DNA of 64,000 nucleotides from assembly GCA_963823095.1 (NCBI GenBank), contig CAWGKI010000030.1:62001-126000 (forward strand), in the 5' to 3' direction. Shown here one piece after another: positions 18,925-31,981 of the stretch (position 1 is the first letter of the stretch; the number at the start of each line of letters is the position of its first letter). This DNA comes from CAIVVT01 sp963823095. Its GTDB lineage: Bacteria > Acidobacteriota > Terriglobia > Bryobacterales > Bryobacteraceae. A program made the position numbers and the translations under genes. The notes beneath the pieces are model-generated. The model was not told the origin of the DNA and did not search any database. It saw only the letters and a list, made by a program, of their open reading frames with translations.

Positions 18925-19967
18925 TGACGAATTCCGTGACTGCGCAGTTTGTGATACAAAGTGCGCTCGCTGGTCTGCAGGCGCGAGGCGATCTCGCGAC
19001 GCGTCCGGCCGCCGCCGTGGACCGCTATCTCGAGGAACCGTCCTTCAAGCTGGCGAATCGCCTGATCGTAGGCGAGACCTCGCTGGAAAATCGCGTTCGA
19101 CAGGCTGTTGGCCGCTTCGCGAATCCAGTCCCGCTGCTCGGCGCTCTCTTGCGTCTGCTGCTGCGGCCAGTCGGATAATCGCAAAGAGGTCCCTTCGACT
19201 TTGGCGAACAGCGCCCGCTCCACTGTGTGCTCCAACTCCCGCACGTTACCCGGGAAGGGCTGATGTTCCAGGTAGCGGAGCAACTCGGGCTCCACGTTCT
19301 GAATGCCCGGGTAGATGTGGCTATGCCGCCCGGCGCAAGCCAGCACAAGCGCCGCCAAATCCTCGGTGCGCTCACGCAGCGGAGGCAGAGATAGCTTGAC
19401 GACGTAAAGCCGGTGGTATAGATCCGCGCGGAAGCGGCAATCCTTCACGAGCTGCAACAGGGGTTGATTGCAGGCGCAGATGATCCGCACATCGACGTGA
19501 GTTTCACGATCGGATCCGAGCGGACGGATTACGCTTCGCTGCAGGCAATCGAGCAGCTTCGGCTGTAGATTCATGGGCAGGTCGTTGACGTCGTCGAGAA
19601 ACAACGTACCGCCGTGCGCCGCCTGGAACAGACCTCTGCGAGAGGAAATCGCGCCGGAAAAGGCTCCTTTTTCGTGCCCGAACAACTCGCTTTCGGCGAT
19701 TGTCTCGCCGATTGTACTGCAATGGACGGTCACAAACGGGAAGGACTTCCGCTTGGGGTCCAACCTGTGGACTGCCTGGGCGAGAACTTGTTTCCCAGTG
19801 CCGGTCTCACCCTCGATAAGAACGGTGATATCGCTTACACTGGCGGCCTTTTGCGACTGACGCAATACGGGGATCAAAGCGCTCGAACCGGTGATGAAAC
19901 CGAGTTCGGCGAAAATTTGACGCACTCCATCATCGGACAGTTGGGTAATCACGCGTCCTCCGGCCAC
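18906..19967 (-). CDS. Sigma-54-dependent activator without sensor domain, variant active site
   Basis: A 353-residue bacterial enhancer-binding protein. The AAA+ domain spans about residues 25-260: Walker A GETGTGKQ (53-60), the sigma-54 contact loop GAFSGA (101-106), Walker B TLFLDD (121-126), RADLYHRL (180-187) and PFPGNVRELEH (238-247). The C-terminus has a Fis-type helix-turn-helix (RTRREIASRLQTSERTLYHK L, 321-341). Only about 25 residues precede the ATPase, so there is no receiver, GAF or PAS domain; activity must be set by amount or by a partner. Two usually fixed residues differ: the Thr of GAFTGA is Ser and the Walker B Glu is Asp. It is convergent with the eCIS operon and so a candidate regulator of it. 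Confidence 0.88.
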   Translation of the reverse strand: MAGGRVITQLSDDGVRQIFAELGFITGSSALIPVLRQSQKAASVSDITVLIEGETGTGKQVLAQAVHRLDPKRKSFPFVTVHCSTIGETIAESELFGHEKGAFSGAISSRRGLFQAAHGGTLFLDDVNDLPMNLQPKLLDCLQRSVIRPLGSDRETHVDVRIICACNQPLLQLVKDCRFRADLYHRLYVVKLSLPPLRERTEDLAALVLACAGRHSHIYPGIQNVEPELLRYLEHQPFPGNVRELEHTVERALFAKVEGTSLRLSDWPQQQTQESAEQRDWIREAANSLSNAIFQRGLAYDQAIRQLEGRFLEIAVHGGGRTRREIASRLQTSERTLYHKLRSHGIRHHSTLE

Positions 19968-20211
19968 CGGCCCGCCGCACCCCGGTGGAATGTCTCCGCG
20001 CCGCGTCCCTCTTGCCGCCTGGCCGGAGTGTAGATAGTGTATGCGAGATGCCTGATCGATTCAATTCCAACTTCATTTTTGGAAGGAGAGCACAAAAAAT
20101 CCGGGTGATTAGGCGGCCATCCTCGCGAGTAGATGTTCGGCCGGCCGGAATCCGGGGTACCACTTCCGGCACCTCTCCTCAAGCCGCTCGTCGAGAACCC
20201 AGATGCGTCGT

Positions 20212-20232
20212 GAGCACAAATACTCGTGGGGG
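20212..20232 (+). repeat. Left terminal inverted repeat of the IS
   Basis: This 21-base end matches the reverse complement of 21132-21152 without a mismatch. The match stops sharply on both sides, which marks the element boundary. Confidence 0.85.
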
Positions 20233-20393
20233 TTCGGTTCGCCACCGTTTCGCCGACCTTCTGGATTGAGGGGCTATGGACAACGACAAACCCTTGAAGT
20301 GAAAGCTGAAACTGACGGCAGAGCCGGCGCGGGTGAGTGCGTCGAGTACGATTTGTGGAAAGCAACCGACCCCTTTCAGGACGCAACTTCTAA

Positions 20394-21131
20394 GTGACTG
20401 CCGGCAAGGTGTTGGGCGAGGACGGCGAATGCACGCGGTTCGCCTTCGCAACCAACGAGTATGAGCACGGGCTGCGCCAGATTCGCCACGCTCTGGAGGA
20501 GTTACGAGTGGATGAGAAGGCGCAGATCGCAGTCCTATCCGATGGGGACGCTGGGCTGCGCACGGTGCAATGGGAAGTGGCGCCAGAATCGGAGCATATC
20601 CTCGACTGGTTCCATATCGGCATGCGCTTTGAGCAGCTCTTGGATGCCAGCAGAGCGATGCAGAAAGCGGCCCCGGCTGTGGATGGAGCGGAATCTGCCC
20701 ATGATTTGGCGACCCGCGCCAAATGGGCGTTATGGAAAGGCCAGGCGGACAAGACCTTCGCCCGCCTGGAAGAGCTACGCCGTTGGCCGCTGTCGGAGCG
20801 AGGCCCTACCCCGGAAGTACGAAACCTGCATCGGCACGCAACCGACTTGCTGAAGCACTTTCGTGCCAACCAGGACTCGCCGCCGGATTACGGTGAGCGC
20901 CAGCGCAAGGGGGAACCCATCTCAACGGGTTGGGTGGAATCGACGATCCATGAGATCATCGCCAAACGCATGGCCAAGGCCGAGCAAATGAGATGGAATC
21001 GTTGGGCGGTCCAACCCTTTCTGGAGGTGCGTTCCGCCGTGCTGAACGACACCTTGGCTGGCTCGTTTCCCGACCGGTTGCGAGGATTCAGGCCTGTCGA
21101 TCCGGAAGTCCCAGAACTGCGGGCCGCATAG
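20394..21131 (+). pseudogene. ISKra4-family transposase, C-terminal fragment
   Basis: The 245 residues seen match the catalytic C-terminal half of ISKra4-type transposases: QIAVLSDGDAGLR, the hallmark HILDWFHIGMRFEQL, and the closing STGWVESTIHEIIAKRMAKA followed by QMRWNRWAVQPFLEVRSAVL N. A TAA stands directly before the first GTG (20391-20393), and the N-terminal half with the first catalytic Asp region is absent, compared with about 450-500 residues in full-length members. Product, if any, would be inactive. Confidence 0.85.
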
Positions 21132-21152
21132 CCCCCACGAGTATTTGTGCTC
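21132..21152 (-). repeat. Right terminal inverted repeat of the IS
   Basis: Reverse complement of the left end at 20212-20232, 21 of 21 bases identical. It begins one base after the transposase stop codon. Confidence 0.85.
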
Positions 21153-21369
21153 TCATCTGTGCTTTGGAATTGAATTCACATCAGGATGAAGAATTGGTTA
21201 CAGTTTTGGTGACAATCCGAGCAAAGAGGGCGTGGAGTGGTTGTTACATCCGTTGCAATGCGAATTGTGTGCCCCTGCTGGATCGGATTGAGTAACGATT
21301 CGAGGAAACATTATTCGTCGTCCGCCATCCAAACTGGAGTCCCGCAAGGGCATTGGCACCGGTAATCGA

Positions 21370-23835
21370 ATGGAGTCCCTACTGCGCGATTTTCGATACG
21401 CCCTTCGCATGTTCCAGCGCGGTGGCATTTCCTTTACCCTGGCCGCGGTCGTCGCCCTGGGCGTAGGAATCGGCGCCAACACCGCCATCTTTTCGCTTGT
21501 CAACACTGTGATTCTTCGAGAATCGCCATTCCCCAACTCGGATCGCATCGTGATACTCCAAACCAAAACGCCCGGCGGGAGTTTCGGTGGCGGCTCGCCG
21601 ACGAAATTCGCACACTGGGCGCAGCAAACGCGAGTCCTTGAGGATGTCACCGCCTTCGGCGGCGGCATTCTGAACTGGACCAGCGGTCAGTTTCCACAGC
21701 AGCTCCGTTCAGAGCGAGTCAGCTCCGCGTACTTCCGGCTGTTTGGCGTGCCATTCGTTGCCGGGCGCCCCTTCAGCGCGGAGGAAGACAAGCCTGGCGC
21801 TGCGCACGTCGTGGTGATCGGCGAGGGGTTGTGGGCAACTCGTTTTAGAAGTGATCCGAATGTTGTAGGGAGAACGATGTTGTTGGGCGGCGAGCTCCAC
21901 GTCATCACTGGGGTAGCGTCCGCGCGGTTCGATTTTGAGGACTTCGGAGAACGGCCGGAAGTTTGGGTTCCATTTCAACTTGACCCGGACTCCGTGGACC
22001 AAGGCCACTACTTTTCAGTGGCGGCGAGATTGAAGCCAGGCGTGAATCTTGCGGCCGCCAAGGCTCAGTTGGGTGCATCGGCCGCGGCCTATCGGTCGAA
22101 ATTCCCAGATTCACTTCCACGCGACCAGAGCTTCGACGCCGCTGCTCTGCGAGCTTCGTTGGTGCAAGGCGCGACGCAGTCCATTTGGGTGCTGGCGGGA
22201 GCGGTCGGATTCGTGCTCATGATTGCGTGCGCTAACGTGGCCAACTTGCTCCTGGCGCGCGCCGAAGTCCGCAAACAGGAATTTGGGATCCGCGCTTCTC
22301 TCGGGGCTGGCCGGTTCAGGATCGTCAGGCAGTTACTAGTCGAAAGCCTTCTCTTGGCTGTTGCTGGATCTATCCTCGGACTCGTGCTGGGTATGGTGGG
22401 GATCCGCGTCTTGCTCTCGGTGAACACGGCCGGGTTGCCTCGGGTGGGAACGGACGGCAGCCTGGTCTCGCTCGATTGGCATGTTCTCCTCTTCACGGCC
22501 TTGATTGCCTTGCTGACGAGCCTCATTTTCGGACTCGTTCCAGCCTGGCACGCCGCGCGCACGGACCTGAACTCGACCCTGAAGGAGGCTTCGAGCCGGT
22601 CCGGGAGTGGCTTCCGTCAAAACAAAACGCGTACGATGCTTGTCGTCACCGAGGTGGCGATGGCCGTCATTCTGCTCGTCGGGGCGGGATTACTGATCCG
22701 CACTGCCCTTGCGCTCTACTCGGTACCGCGAGGTTTCGAGACCAGGAACATCTTGACAATGCGCATGTCCCTGTCATCCAAGGCGTATGAGACCAGCACC
22801 GGGATTGAGCAACTGATCCGAATCGGGACTGAGTCCCTCAACCGCTTACCCGGAGTGGATCTCGCGAGCGCGACGTGCTGCATCCCATTGGAGGGAGGGT
22901 ATGGACTGCCGTTCAAGGTGATGGGGCGTCCACTGACTGACGGCCCGTTCCATGGTGGCGGAGGTTGGAAAACAGTTTCTCCTGGATTCTTCGAGGTGTT
23001 TCGTATTCCGTTTGTTCGTGGACGCTCTTTCACCGACCGCGACGGCCACGGCGGCGTTCCTGTGGTGATTATCAACCAGAGCATGGCCAAGCGATTCTGG
23101 CCGAAGGGCGATCCCCTCATGGACCGGATTCTCATTGGAAAAGGCGTTATGCCCCAACTCGAAAACGAGCAGCCCCGGCAAATCATCGGAATCGTCGCCG
23201 ACCAGAGGGATGGTGCGTTGAATCAAAACCCGGAACCCGAGATGTTCATTCCGAATGGCCAGGCAACCGACGAGATTCAGGCGCTCAACGTGAAACTGAC
23301 ACCCTTTGCCTGGGTAATCCGCACGCGGGGCGCGCCCATGCTGCTTCGCCGCGCAATCGAAGAACGGTTGCGGCAGGTCAGCGGGCTGCCGGTTTCGGAC
23401 GTTCGGACGATGGATGAAGTGGTTTCGCGCTCCACGGCGCGTGAACGCTTCCACATGCTCCTGATGACTGTCTTCGGCGGCGTGTCGTTGTTGCTCGCGG
23501 CGATCGGAATTTACAGCTTGATCGCCTATTCGGTCGAATTGCGTACGCAGGAAATCGGGATTCGAATGGCCCTGGGAGCCTCGCGCGGCGATGTGCGCCG
23601 GATGATCATGAAGCAGGGCCTCTTGCTGGCGCTGATTGGCGTGGTGTTGGGGGTGGCCATCGCATTCGTGTTAACGAAACAAATTGTAAGCTTCCTGTTT
23701 GGAGTCACTGCTTGGGACCCCCTCGTCTTTGGAACCGTTCCCGTGGTGCTCTTAGCAACGTCGGCACTCGCGGTCTGGTGGCCATCGATTCGAGCGACAC
23801 GCGTCGATCCAGCGGCGGCTGTCAGGCAGAGCTAA
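21370..23835 (+). CDS. ADOP-type ABC transporter permease (MacB/FtsX duplicated)
   Basis: An 821-residue inner-membrane permease with the duplicated MacB_PCD-FtsX layout typical of acidobacterial orphan permeases. The first half starts with LLRDFRYALRMFQRGGISFT L, a membrane segment with VGIGANTAIFSLVN (about residues 22-45), a periplasmic part, and three helices at about 275-297, 327-350 and 373-392. The second half repeats this: a helix at about 421-443, a periplasmic part, and a last FtsX block from about 697 with YSVELRTQEIGIRMALGASR and the closing WWPSIRATRVDPAAAVRQ. No ATPase gene is adjacent, which is usual for this family. The substrate is unknown. Start ATG 21370 matches the family start. 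No PadR regulator is beside it. Confidence 0.9.
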   Translation: MESLLRDFRYALRMFQRGGISFTLAAVVALGVGIGANTAIFSLVNTVILRESPFPNSDRIVILQTKTPGGSFGGGSPTKFAHWAQQTRVLEDVTAFGGGILNWTSGQFPQQLRSERVSSAYFRLFGVPFVAGRPFSAEEDKPGAAHVVVIGEGLWATRFRSDPNVVGRTMLLGGELHVITGVASARFDFEDFGERPEVWVPFQLDPDSVDQGHYFSVAARLKPGVNLAAAKAQLGASAAAYRSKFPDSLPRDQSFDAAALRASLVQGATQSIWVLAGAVGFVLMIACANVANLLLARAEVRKQEFGIRASLGAGRFRIVRQLLVESLLLAVAGSILGLVLGMVGIRVLLSVNTAGLPRVGTDGSLVSLDWHVLLFTALIALLTSLIFGLVPAWHAARTDLNSTLKEASSRSGSGFRQNKTRTMLVVTEVAMAVILLVGAGLLIRTALALYSVPRGFETRNILTMRMSLSSKAYETSTGIEQLIRIGTESLNRLPGVDLASATCCIPLEGGYGLPFKVMGRPLTDGPFHGGGGWKTVSPGFFEVFRIPFVRGRSFTDRDGHGGVPVVIINQSMAKRFWPKGDPLMDRILIGKGVMPQLENEQPRQIIGIVADQRDGALNQNPEPEMFIPNGQATDEIQALNVKLTPFAWVIRTRGAPMLLRRAIEERLRQVSGLPVSDVRTMDEVVSRSTARERFHMLLMTVFGGVSLLLAAIGIYSLIAYSVELRTQEIGIRMALGASRGDVRRMIMKQGLLLALIGVVLGVAIAFVLTKQIVSFLFGVTAWDPLVFGTVPVVLLATSALAVWWPSIRATRVDPAAAVRQS

Positions 23836-24047
23836 GGGCTTCAACCTGCCCGAGAGGGACCCAAGCCGCACCGCTCGTACGCCCATCCCGGCGCCGCCAG
23901 CGCGAACCAGGACGCAAAAACTCCGATTAAATTCACAGATTAATTTCACAGTTGACGCCGGAACCAGCGAGTGCAAAACTATACCGACAATCTTTGAAGT
24001 GGACGGCCGAGGCGAACAGTCGAGCCGAGGCCGAAGGGAGTTGTCTT

Positions 24048-24830
24048 GTGTCGCAACTTCTCGTCTGGACTGTCGCCGCCTCCAGTTGCGTCTGCCTCTG
24101 TGGCCAAACCGCGGAGGAGTTGGTAGCAAAGAACCTGCAGGCCAAGGGCGGTATTGAGAAAATCAAGAGCATCAAGTCTTACCGGCTGCGCGCCACGTAC
24201 CAGCAGGGTACTCTTAGCGCGGGGTTTGGCCAGGATGCCGTGGCCCCCAATTTGCTGCGCCAGTCCTTCACCCTGCAAGGAATGACTCAGACTCAGGCGT
24301 ACGACGGGTCCACCGGCTGGCAGATCTCCCCATTTCAGGGCCGTAAGGATCCGGAGTTGCTCGGAGAGGACGACCTTCGGGATCTGGTGGAAACAGCCGA
24401 CTTTTATGGGCCCCTCGTCGATTACCGGGAGAAAGGCAACTCAGTCGAGTACATGGGTCACGACACGGTGGATGGAGATGACGCCTACAGGTTGAAAGTC
24501 ACGCTGAAAAACGGCGACATCATATACTACTTTCTCGATCCCGACACTTACCTTGAAATTCGAACGGAGACGACGCAGTTTATCCGCGGCTCGGTGAAAG
24601 AATCCTTCAGCGAGTTCGGGGCTTACAAGCAGGTGGCTGGCGTGTATTATCCATTCTCCATCGAGAGTGGGCGCAAACAGAACCCGGGGGATCGCAATCG
24701 AGTGATGGTGGAGAAGATTGAACCGAACGTCGAGCTGGCTCCAGCGGAATTCAAGATGCCGCCTCCTCCCGCCGGTTCATCGACGCAGGCGCATTCGGAA
24801 GCTCCGAGCGGCCCCAAGCCGCCCAGATAA
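24048..24830 (+). CDS. Outer-membrane lipoprotein-sorting-like protein (LolA/LolB fold)
   Basis: A 260-residue exported protein of the LolA-like/DUF4292 kind common in Acidobacteria. The frame is open further up to 23952, but GTG 24048 has GGGAG seven bases upstream and gives a proper signal peptide (QLLVWTVAASSCVCLCGQ). The mature start AEELVAKNLQAKGGIEKIKS is the family opening; the rest alternates strands such as YDGSTGWQISPFQG and VEYMGHDTVDGDDAYRLKVT L, ending at a Pro-rich tail. The Cys near residue 16 could be a lipobox, but it is not a clean one. It stands between the permease and the BNR protein and may act with them at the envelope. Confidence 0.75.
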   Translation: MSQLLVWTVAASSCVCLCGQTAEELVAKNLQAKGGIEKIKSIKSYRLRATYQQGTLSAGFGQDAVAPNLLRQSFTLQGMTQTQAYDGSTGWQISPFQGRKDPELLGEDDLRDLVETADFYGPLVDYREKGNSVEYMGHDTVDGDDAYRLKVTLKNGDIIYYFLDPDTYLEIRTETTQFIRGSVKESFSEFGAYKQVAGVYYPFSIESGRKQNPGDRNRVMVEKIEPNVELAPAEFKMPPPPAGSSTQAHSEAPSGPKPPR

Positions 24831-24860
24831 GCAAATCACTGCTTGAAGGGAGTTCTGCGG

Positions 24861-28001
<3,141 letters not shown>

Positions 28002-28160
28002 CTCAAGCGGGCGCGCGTCATGAGTTTACTTGAGCGTGCCGCCTACAAAGCGGCGACAAATGGCTCGTTGGCAGGGGCGAATTTGAGCAGCGCACCTGCA
28101 AGTTCGCCGCAGTGGCCAACCTCCCTCTCTTGCATGGCCTTCGTTCGCACGCCGAGGCGT

Positions 28161-31100
28161 ATGTTGCGTTTGATCTCGACAGTATTGCTGGCAGCGTGTT
28201 TGTCCCACGGGCAGAATTTTCGAGGGAGCCTGGCAGGGACGGTCAAGGACAGCAGCGGTGGCCGCGTTCCGTTTGCCGGGATCACCGCCAAGTCCACATC
28301 CACGCTCATCGAGCGCCAGACTACGAGCAACGGCCAGGGAGAGTTCAGGCTGAGCGACCTGCCGCCCGGCATCTATGAGGTGGCGGTGAGATCGCCAGGC
28401 TTTGCCGGCGCGCGCTCTACGATCGCGATCAGTGTCGCGTCCTTGCGTGAGGTCACGATCACCTTGCACCCCGCGCCTGCGCGGCAGGAGATGAACGTGC
28501 AGTCGGCCTCATCCATCACCGCGCAGGCGTTGAACACATCCAGCAGCATGCGGGACGGCGTCGTGACAAGGCAGGATCTTGAAGCGATCCCGCTTGCGCA
28601 CCGGAGCTTTGCCAACATCGCTTACCTGGTGCCTGGGACCGCGCCGGTTGAGCCCTCAGACCCCACCAAGGCGCGCATCACCGCAGTCAGCTTCGGCGGC
28701 AGCTCCGGCCTGAACGACGTGCTCTCCGTGGATGGCGCGGACAACTCCGACGATTATATCGGCGGCTTCTTGCAGAACTTCTCAGCCGATGCTATTCAGG
28801 AGTTCGCCGTGCAGACTACCCTGCAAAACCCGGACACTGGCCGCACTGTGGGCGGCTCGGTTGTGATCACGACGAGGAGCGGTTCCAATGAATGGCACGG
28901 AGGAGTAGCCTTCTACGAGCGGGCAGCGGCACTGGACGCGCGTTATCCAATCGACAACCCCGCTCCGCTTCCCAAGCAGCCGTTCTCCCGCCAGAATTAC
29001 GTTGGCACGATCGGTGGACCCACAATCAGGAATCGACTCTGGTTTTTTGCATCGTTTGAGAACGTGCACGAAAACGCGAGCATCGCTTACAGTCCCGCGA
29101 GCCTGACTCAGTTCAACGCGCTTGCAGTTTTGGCTTCGAGCGGACTCATCCCAGGGGCCGGCTCGATCCCCGTGCCCGGCAATGTTCCGGTGCGATTTCG
29201 CGACTATTTGAGCACGCTGCGGTTTGACTGGGCTCAATCCTCCAAGTCGCAGTGGTTCCTGCGCACGGGGATAGACAATTACACAACGCGCAACGCGTTC
29301 GTGCAGCAGGCCACGCTCGCGTCCACTGGGGCTGCCTCGGATTCCAAGTATTGGAACGTGGCGCTGGGCCAGCAATACCTGTTCAACTCTAGCTGGGTGG
29401 GCTCGCTGACTCTGGCCGCGAGTTCCTTGCGCCTCAACGAGACGCGCAACTCGGACCTTGGATTCGCGCTGGCCTTTCCGTTCAGCTCCACGCCACAGCC
29501 GATCTCCGGATTCGAGACGTTCGGCGACAACCAGTTTGTTACGCCGATTACAGCGTTTCCCGTGGAGCGGAAGCAGGAGAAGTATCAGGTGCGCTACGGC
29601 GTGACCCGCGCATCCGGACGCCACGCGCCGAGCCTTGGAGTGGATTTTATCCACGAGCCCGTGTTGAGCGGCGCACTGGCCGCGACAGCGGAGAATCTGA
29701 CCGTCTTTGCGCGGGATCCCACCTTCTACGCGAGCAATCCGGTGCAATTCACGGTGGACCTCAACTGCACGACGAACGCCACGTTCCCTGTGACCCCGGG
29801 CACGACGTGCAACTCGACGCCCGCGGGCGACGGAAGCTTCTCCCAGAACGTGCAGCGGCTGGGTCTCTACGCGCAAGACTCCTGGCACGTCACCCCAAGA
29901 CTCACCGTGAACTATGGTCTGCGGTATGACACGACCTATGGGCTTTTCACCGCCTCAGGAGTCTCCCAGATGGAGAACCCGGCGATCCTGACCCTGCGCG
30001 CGCTGCAGGTTCCGCTGTTTCAGCATCCCGGCATTCCGAGGGACTACCGGCTGGCTTTTGCGCCGCGCCTCGGCATCGCCTATGCGCCAGGTGGATCCGG
30101 AAACACCGTGATTCGCGCCGGCATCGGCCTTTATTACAACGATTCGGCGCAGAACGGCTGGGTGTCTGCCTTTCAGGCCGTGAATCAATCGCCGGGCGCT
30201 TGCCTGCGGCCAGGCGACGCGGGCTGCCTGCCCGGTTCCGCGAGCGGAGGAGCGGGCGCCATCATCGATCCGGTTTACAAAACGCCTTATGCGCTCAGCT
30301 CGAGCGCGGGTTTAGAACATGCTTTCAACCCCAAATGGACGTTGAGCGCCGACTGGATTCACGAGGCTGGGGTCCACTCCTACCGGCGTTATCGATACAG
30401 TGGCTGGGTACACCCTGTCATCCCCCTTGTTCGTGAGTGATATCACCACTCAACAAAAGAACGTCCCCGACCTGACGGTGTTCCGGAACGACGGCCGCTC
30501 GCGCTACGACGCGATGTCGGTGCGACTGCAAGGTAATACCAAGCGCTTCACGCTGGTGGCCCACTATACCCTCGCTAGCGCCGCCACCTGGGGGTGTGTG
30601 TTGGGTGAGCTCTTCGATTATGTGAACGGCGTATGCAATCCGCTGCACGCCTTTGCGAAGGGCGATTACGGTCCGTCGGGTGAGGACGTTCGGCATCGAG
30701 CTGTTCTGGCTGGAACGCTGCACCTGCCAGGCGGGTCCGACCTCACGTTGTTAAGCCAGGCTGAGAGTGCCCGACCGTTCACGCTGACGACTCCGATGGA
30801 CGTGAATGGCGCGGGCGACCCGCTGAATGATCGCGCAGTAGTGAACGGAGTCCAGACCAGCCTCGACCAGTTCCGCGGAACGCCTTACATTCAAACTGAC
30901 TTGCGGGTGAGCCGTACATTCCAGTTCCAGGAACGCTTGCGTGTGACCGGTTTCATCGAGTTCTTCAACTTGTTCAACCGCAACAATCCCGGAGCGAACT
31001 ATGTCACCAACGTGGCGGCCCTGCCGCTGCCGGTCGATAATCTTAGCAATATCACCGCGTTTTGCCTCAACGCTGCGTGTACCCTGAGGCAACCAATCAC

Positions 31101-31212
31101 AAGTCTCAATCAGTTGCGTGTCCCGGCGGGCGCACTTGGTGATTTCTTCGGGCCGGGCACGACCGTCGGCATCCCCTTCGCTGCACAGTTCGGAATTCGG
31201 CTGAGTTTTTAG
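28161..31212 (+). CDS. TonB-dependent receptor, Oar-like with CarboxypepD_reg domain; one frameshift
   Basis: A large outer-membrane receptor of about 1016 residues. The order is a signal peptide (MLRLISTVLLAACLSHGQ), an N-terminal carboxypeptidase regulatory-like sandwich (GSLAGTVKDSSGGRVPFAG), a plug domain (ITAVSFGGSSGLNDVLSVDG AD) and a beta-barrel ending in the C-terminal aromatic FGIRLSF. Such proteins bring in large substrates, often plant glycans or peptides. The barrel is split: one base must be skipped at about 30398-30401 to pass from GVHSYRRYRY to VAGYTLSSPLF; without it the first frame stops at 30440. The frame is open upstream to 28020, so ATG 28134 is also possible; 28161 begins the signal peptide and has GAGG just before it. 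Confidence 0.82.
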
Positions 31213-31239
31213 TGTAGTGTCCGCGAAATAACTGGACAG

Positions 31240-31580
31240 TCATTTTCTCGAGTATCTGCCGCGCGGACTGGTGCAACCGGGCTGAGTCATTTGGTTGCGG
31301 ATCCTTCCGGATCGGAATCCCTCCAACGACTTGTCGAGCCCAAGGGCCCGATATCGCGCCAGCCATTCGGAGATCTTGGACCGCAGTGCTTTGAGAACCG
31401 CAGCCAATTCACCGCTGGTGTGGCCTTGGCCTTCAGGGCTATGGCTCGTAAACATTTAGAAACGCAATAGGCGCCGTCGCGCTCCGCCTCTTTGCTCGAC
31501 CGAGTCAAGCAGCGGCAGGTTGCCCGATTCAGATGCAGCAGGCGCGGCAACATTGCGGGTCTTTCCGGGCAGCATGCCAC
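31240..31580 (-). pseudogene. Remnant of an IS630-like transposase, N-terminal helix-turn-helix
   Basis: On the - strand, two frames joined by a shift around 31440 give a text like RAIALKA then GHTSGELAAVLKALRSKISE, followed by WLARYRALGLDKSLEGFRSG R. This is the pattern of the winged helix-turn-helix at the start of IS630-type transposases. The catalytic DDE part is absent. Downstream, next to the receptor stop, 31213-31240 may contain the old IS end (GTGTCCGCGAAATAACTGG). The rest of 31581-31702 shows no gene. Confidence 0.45.
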
Positions 31581-31702
31581 ATCTGGACGGCTTAAGCTCC
31601 TTTACTTATGCGCACCTGCATAGTTGGGTCGCACTCCTCTTCGCACAGTGTTGGGAAACAGCGTAGATGACTCATGGATACCAGTCGGAGTCCGTTGGAA
31701 TC

Positions 31703-31981
31703 TCACTTCAGATTCAATCGGACCCCCTCAATCACAGCGCGCATTCTCTTTAATTGGACCCTGAGGCGTTCGCGATCGGGAAGATTGATGCCGGGCAACC
31801 GCTGCTCACCGTCGATGATCGCTTTCTCGGTTTCCTCGATCTCGCGAAGTGCGTTCGCGTGGTCCCCGGTGAGGTTGTCCATCTCCGCAGCGGAAAGAAG
31901 AGCGAAGGCCGTGTCGAGATCGGCCTGGACGAAGTCGTGTTCCACATGGCCTGCGCTTCCCAGCCTTTGCCGACGAGGCAT
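31703..31981 (-). CDS. Small helical protein of unknown function
   Basis: A 92-residue, mostly helical, acidic protein. The core (FVQADLDTAFALLSAAEMDN L, HANALREIEETEKAIIDGEQ) reads like two or three amphipathic helices, followed by LPDRERLRVQLKRMRAVIE; it could form a coiled coil or helical bundle. The start is well supported: GGAGGT stands five bases before ATG 31981 on the - strand. No signal peptide, membrane segment or known domain. It stands alone between the IS630 scrap and katG, so context says little about its job. Confidence 0.6.
   Translation of the reverse strand: MPRRQRLGSAGHVEHDFVQADLDTAFALLSAAEMDNLTGDHANALREIEETEKAIIDGEQRLPGINLPDRERLRVQLKRMRAVIEGVRLNLK

Larger units (their letters stand above)
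20212..21152 (+). mobile_element. Internally deleted ISKra4-like insertion sequence
   Basis: A 941-bp element bounded by perfect 21-bp terminal inverted repeats (20212-20232 and 21132-21152, starting GAGCACAAATACTCG). Inside is only the C-terminal part of a transposase (20394-21131). The left third (20233-20393) has stops in all + frames, so the transposase start has been lost and the element cannot move itself, though it could be moved by a full-length relative. No direct target duplication is seen at the outer edges (left ...ATGCGTCGT, right TCATCTGTG...). Confidence 0.8.

Noticed and set aside
21340..21369. Sigma-54 promoter before the ABC permease (TGGCACCGGTAATCGA)
   Set aside because: The -24 part fits but no GC stands at the required distance for the -12 part.
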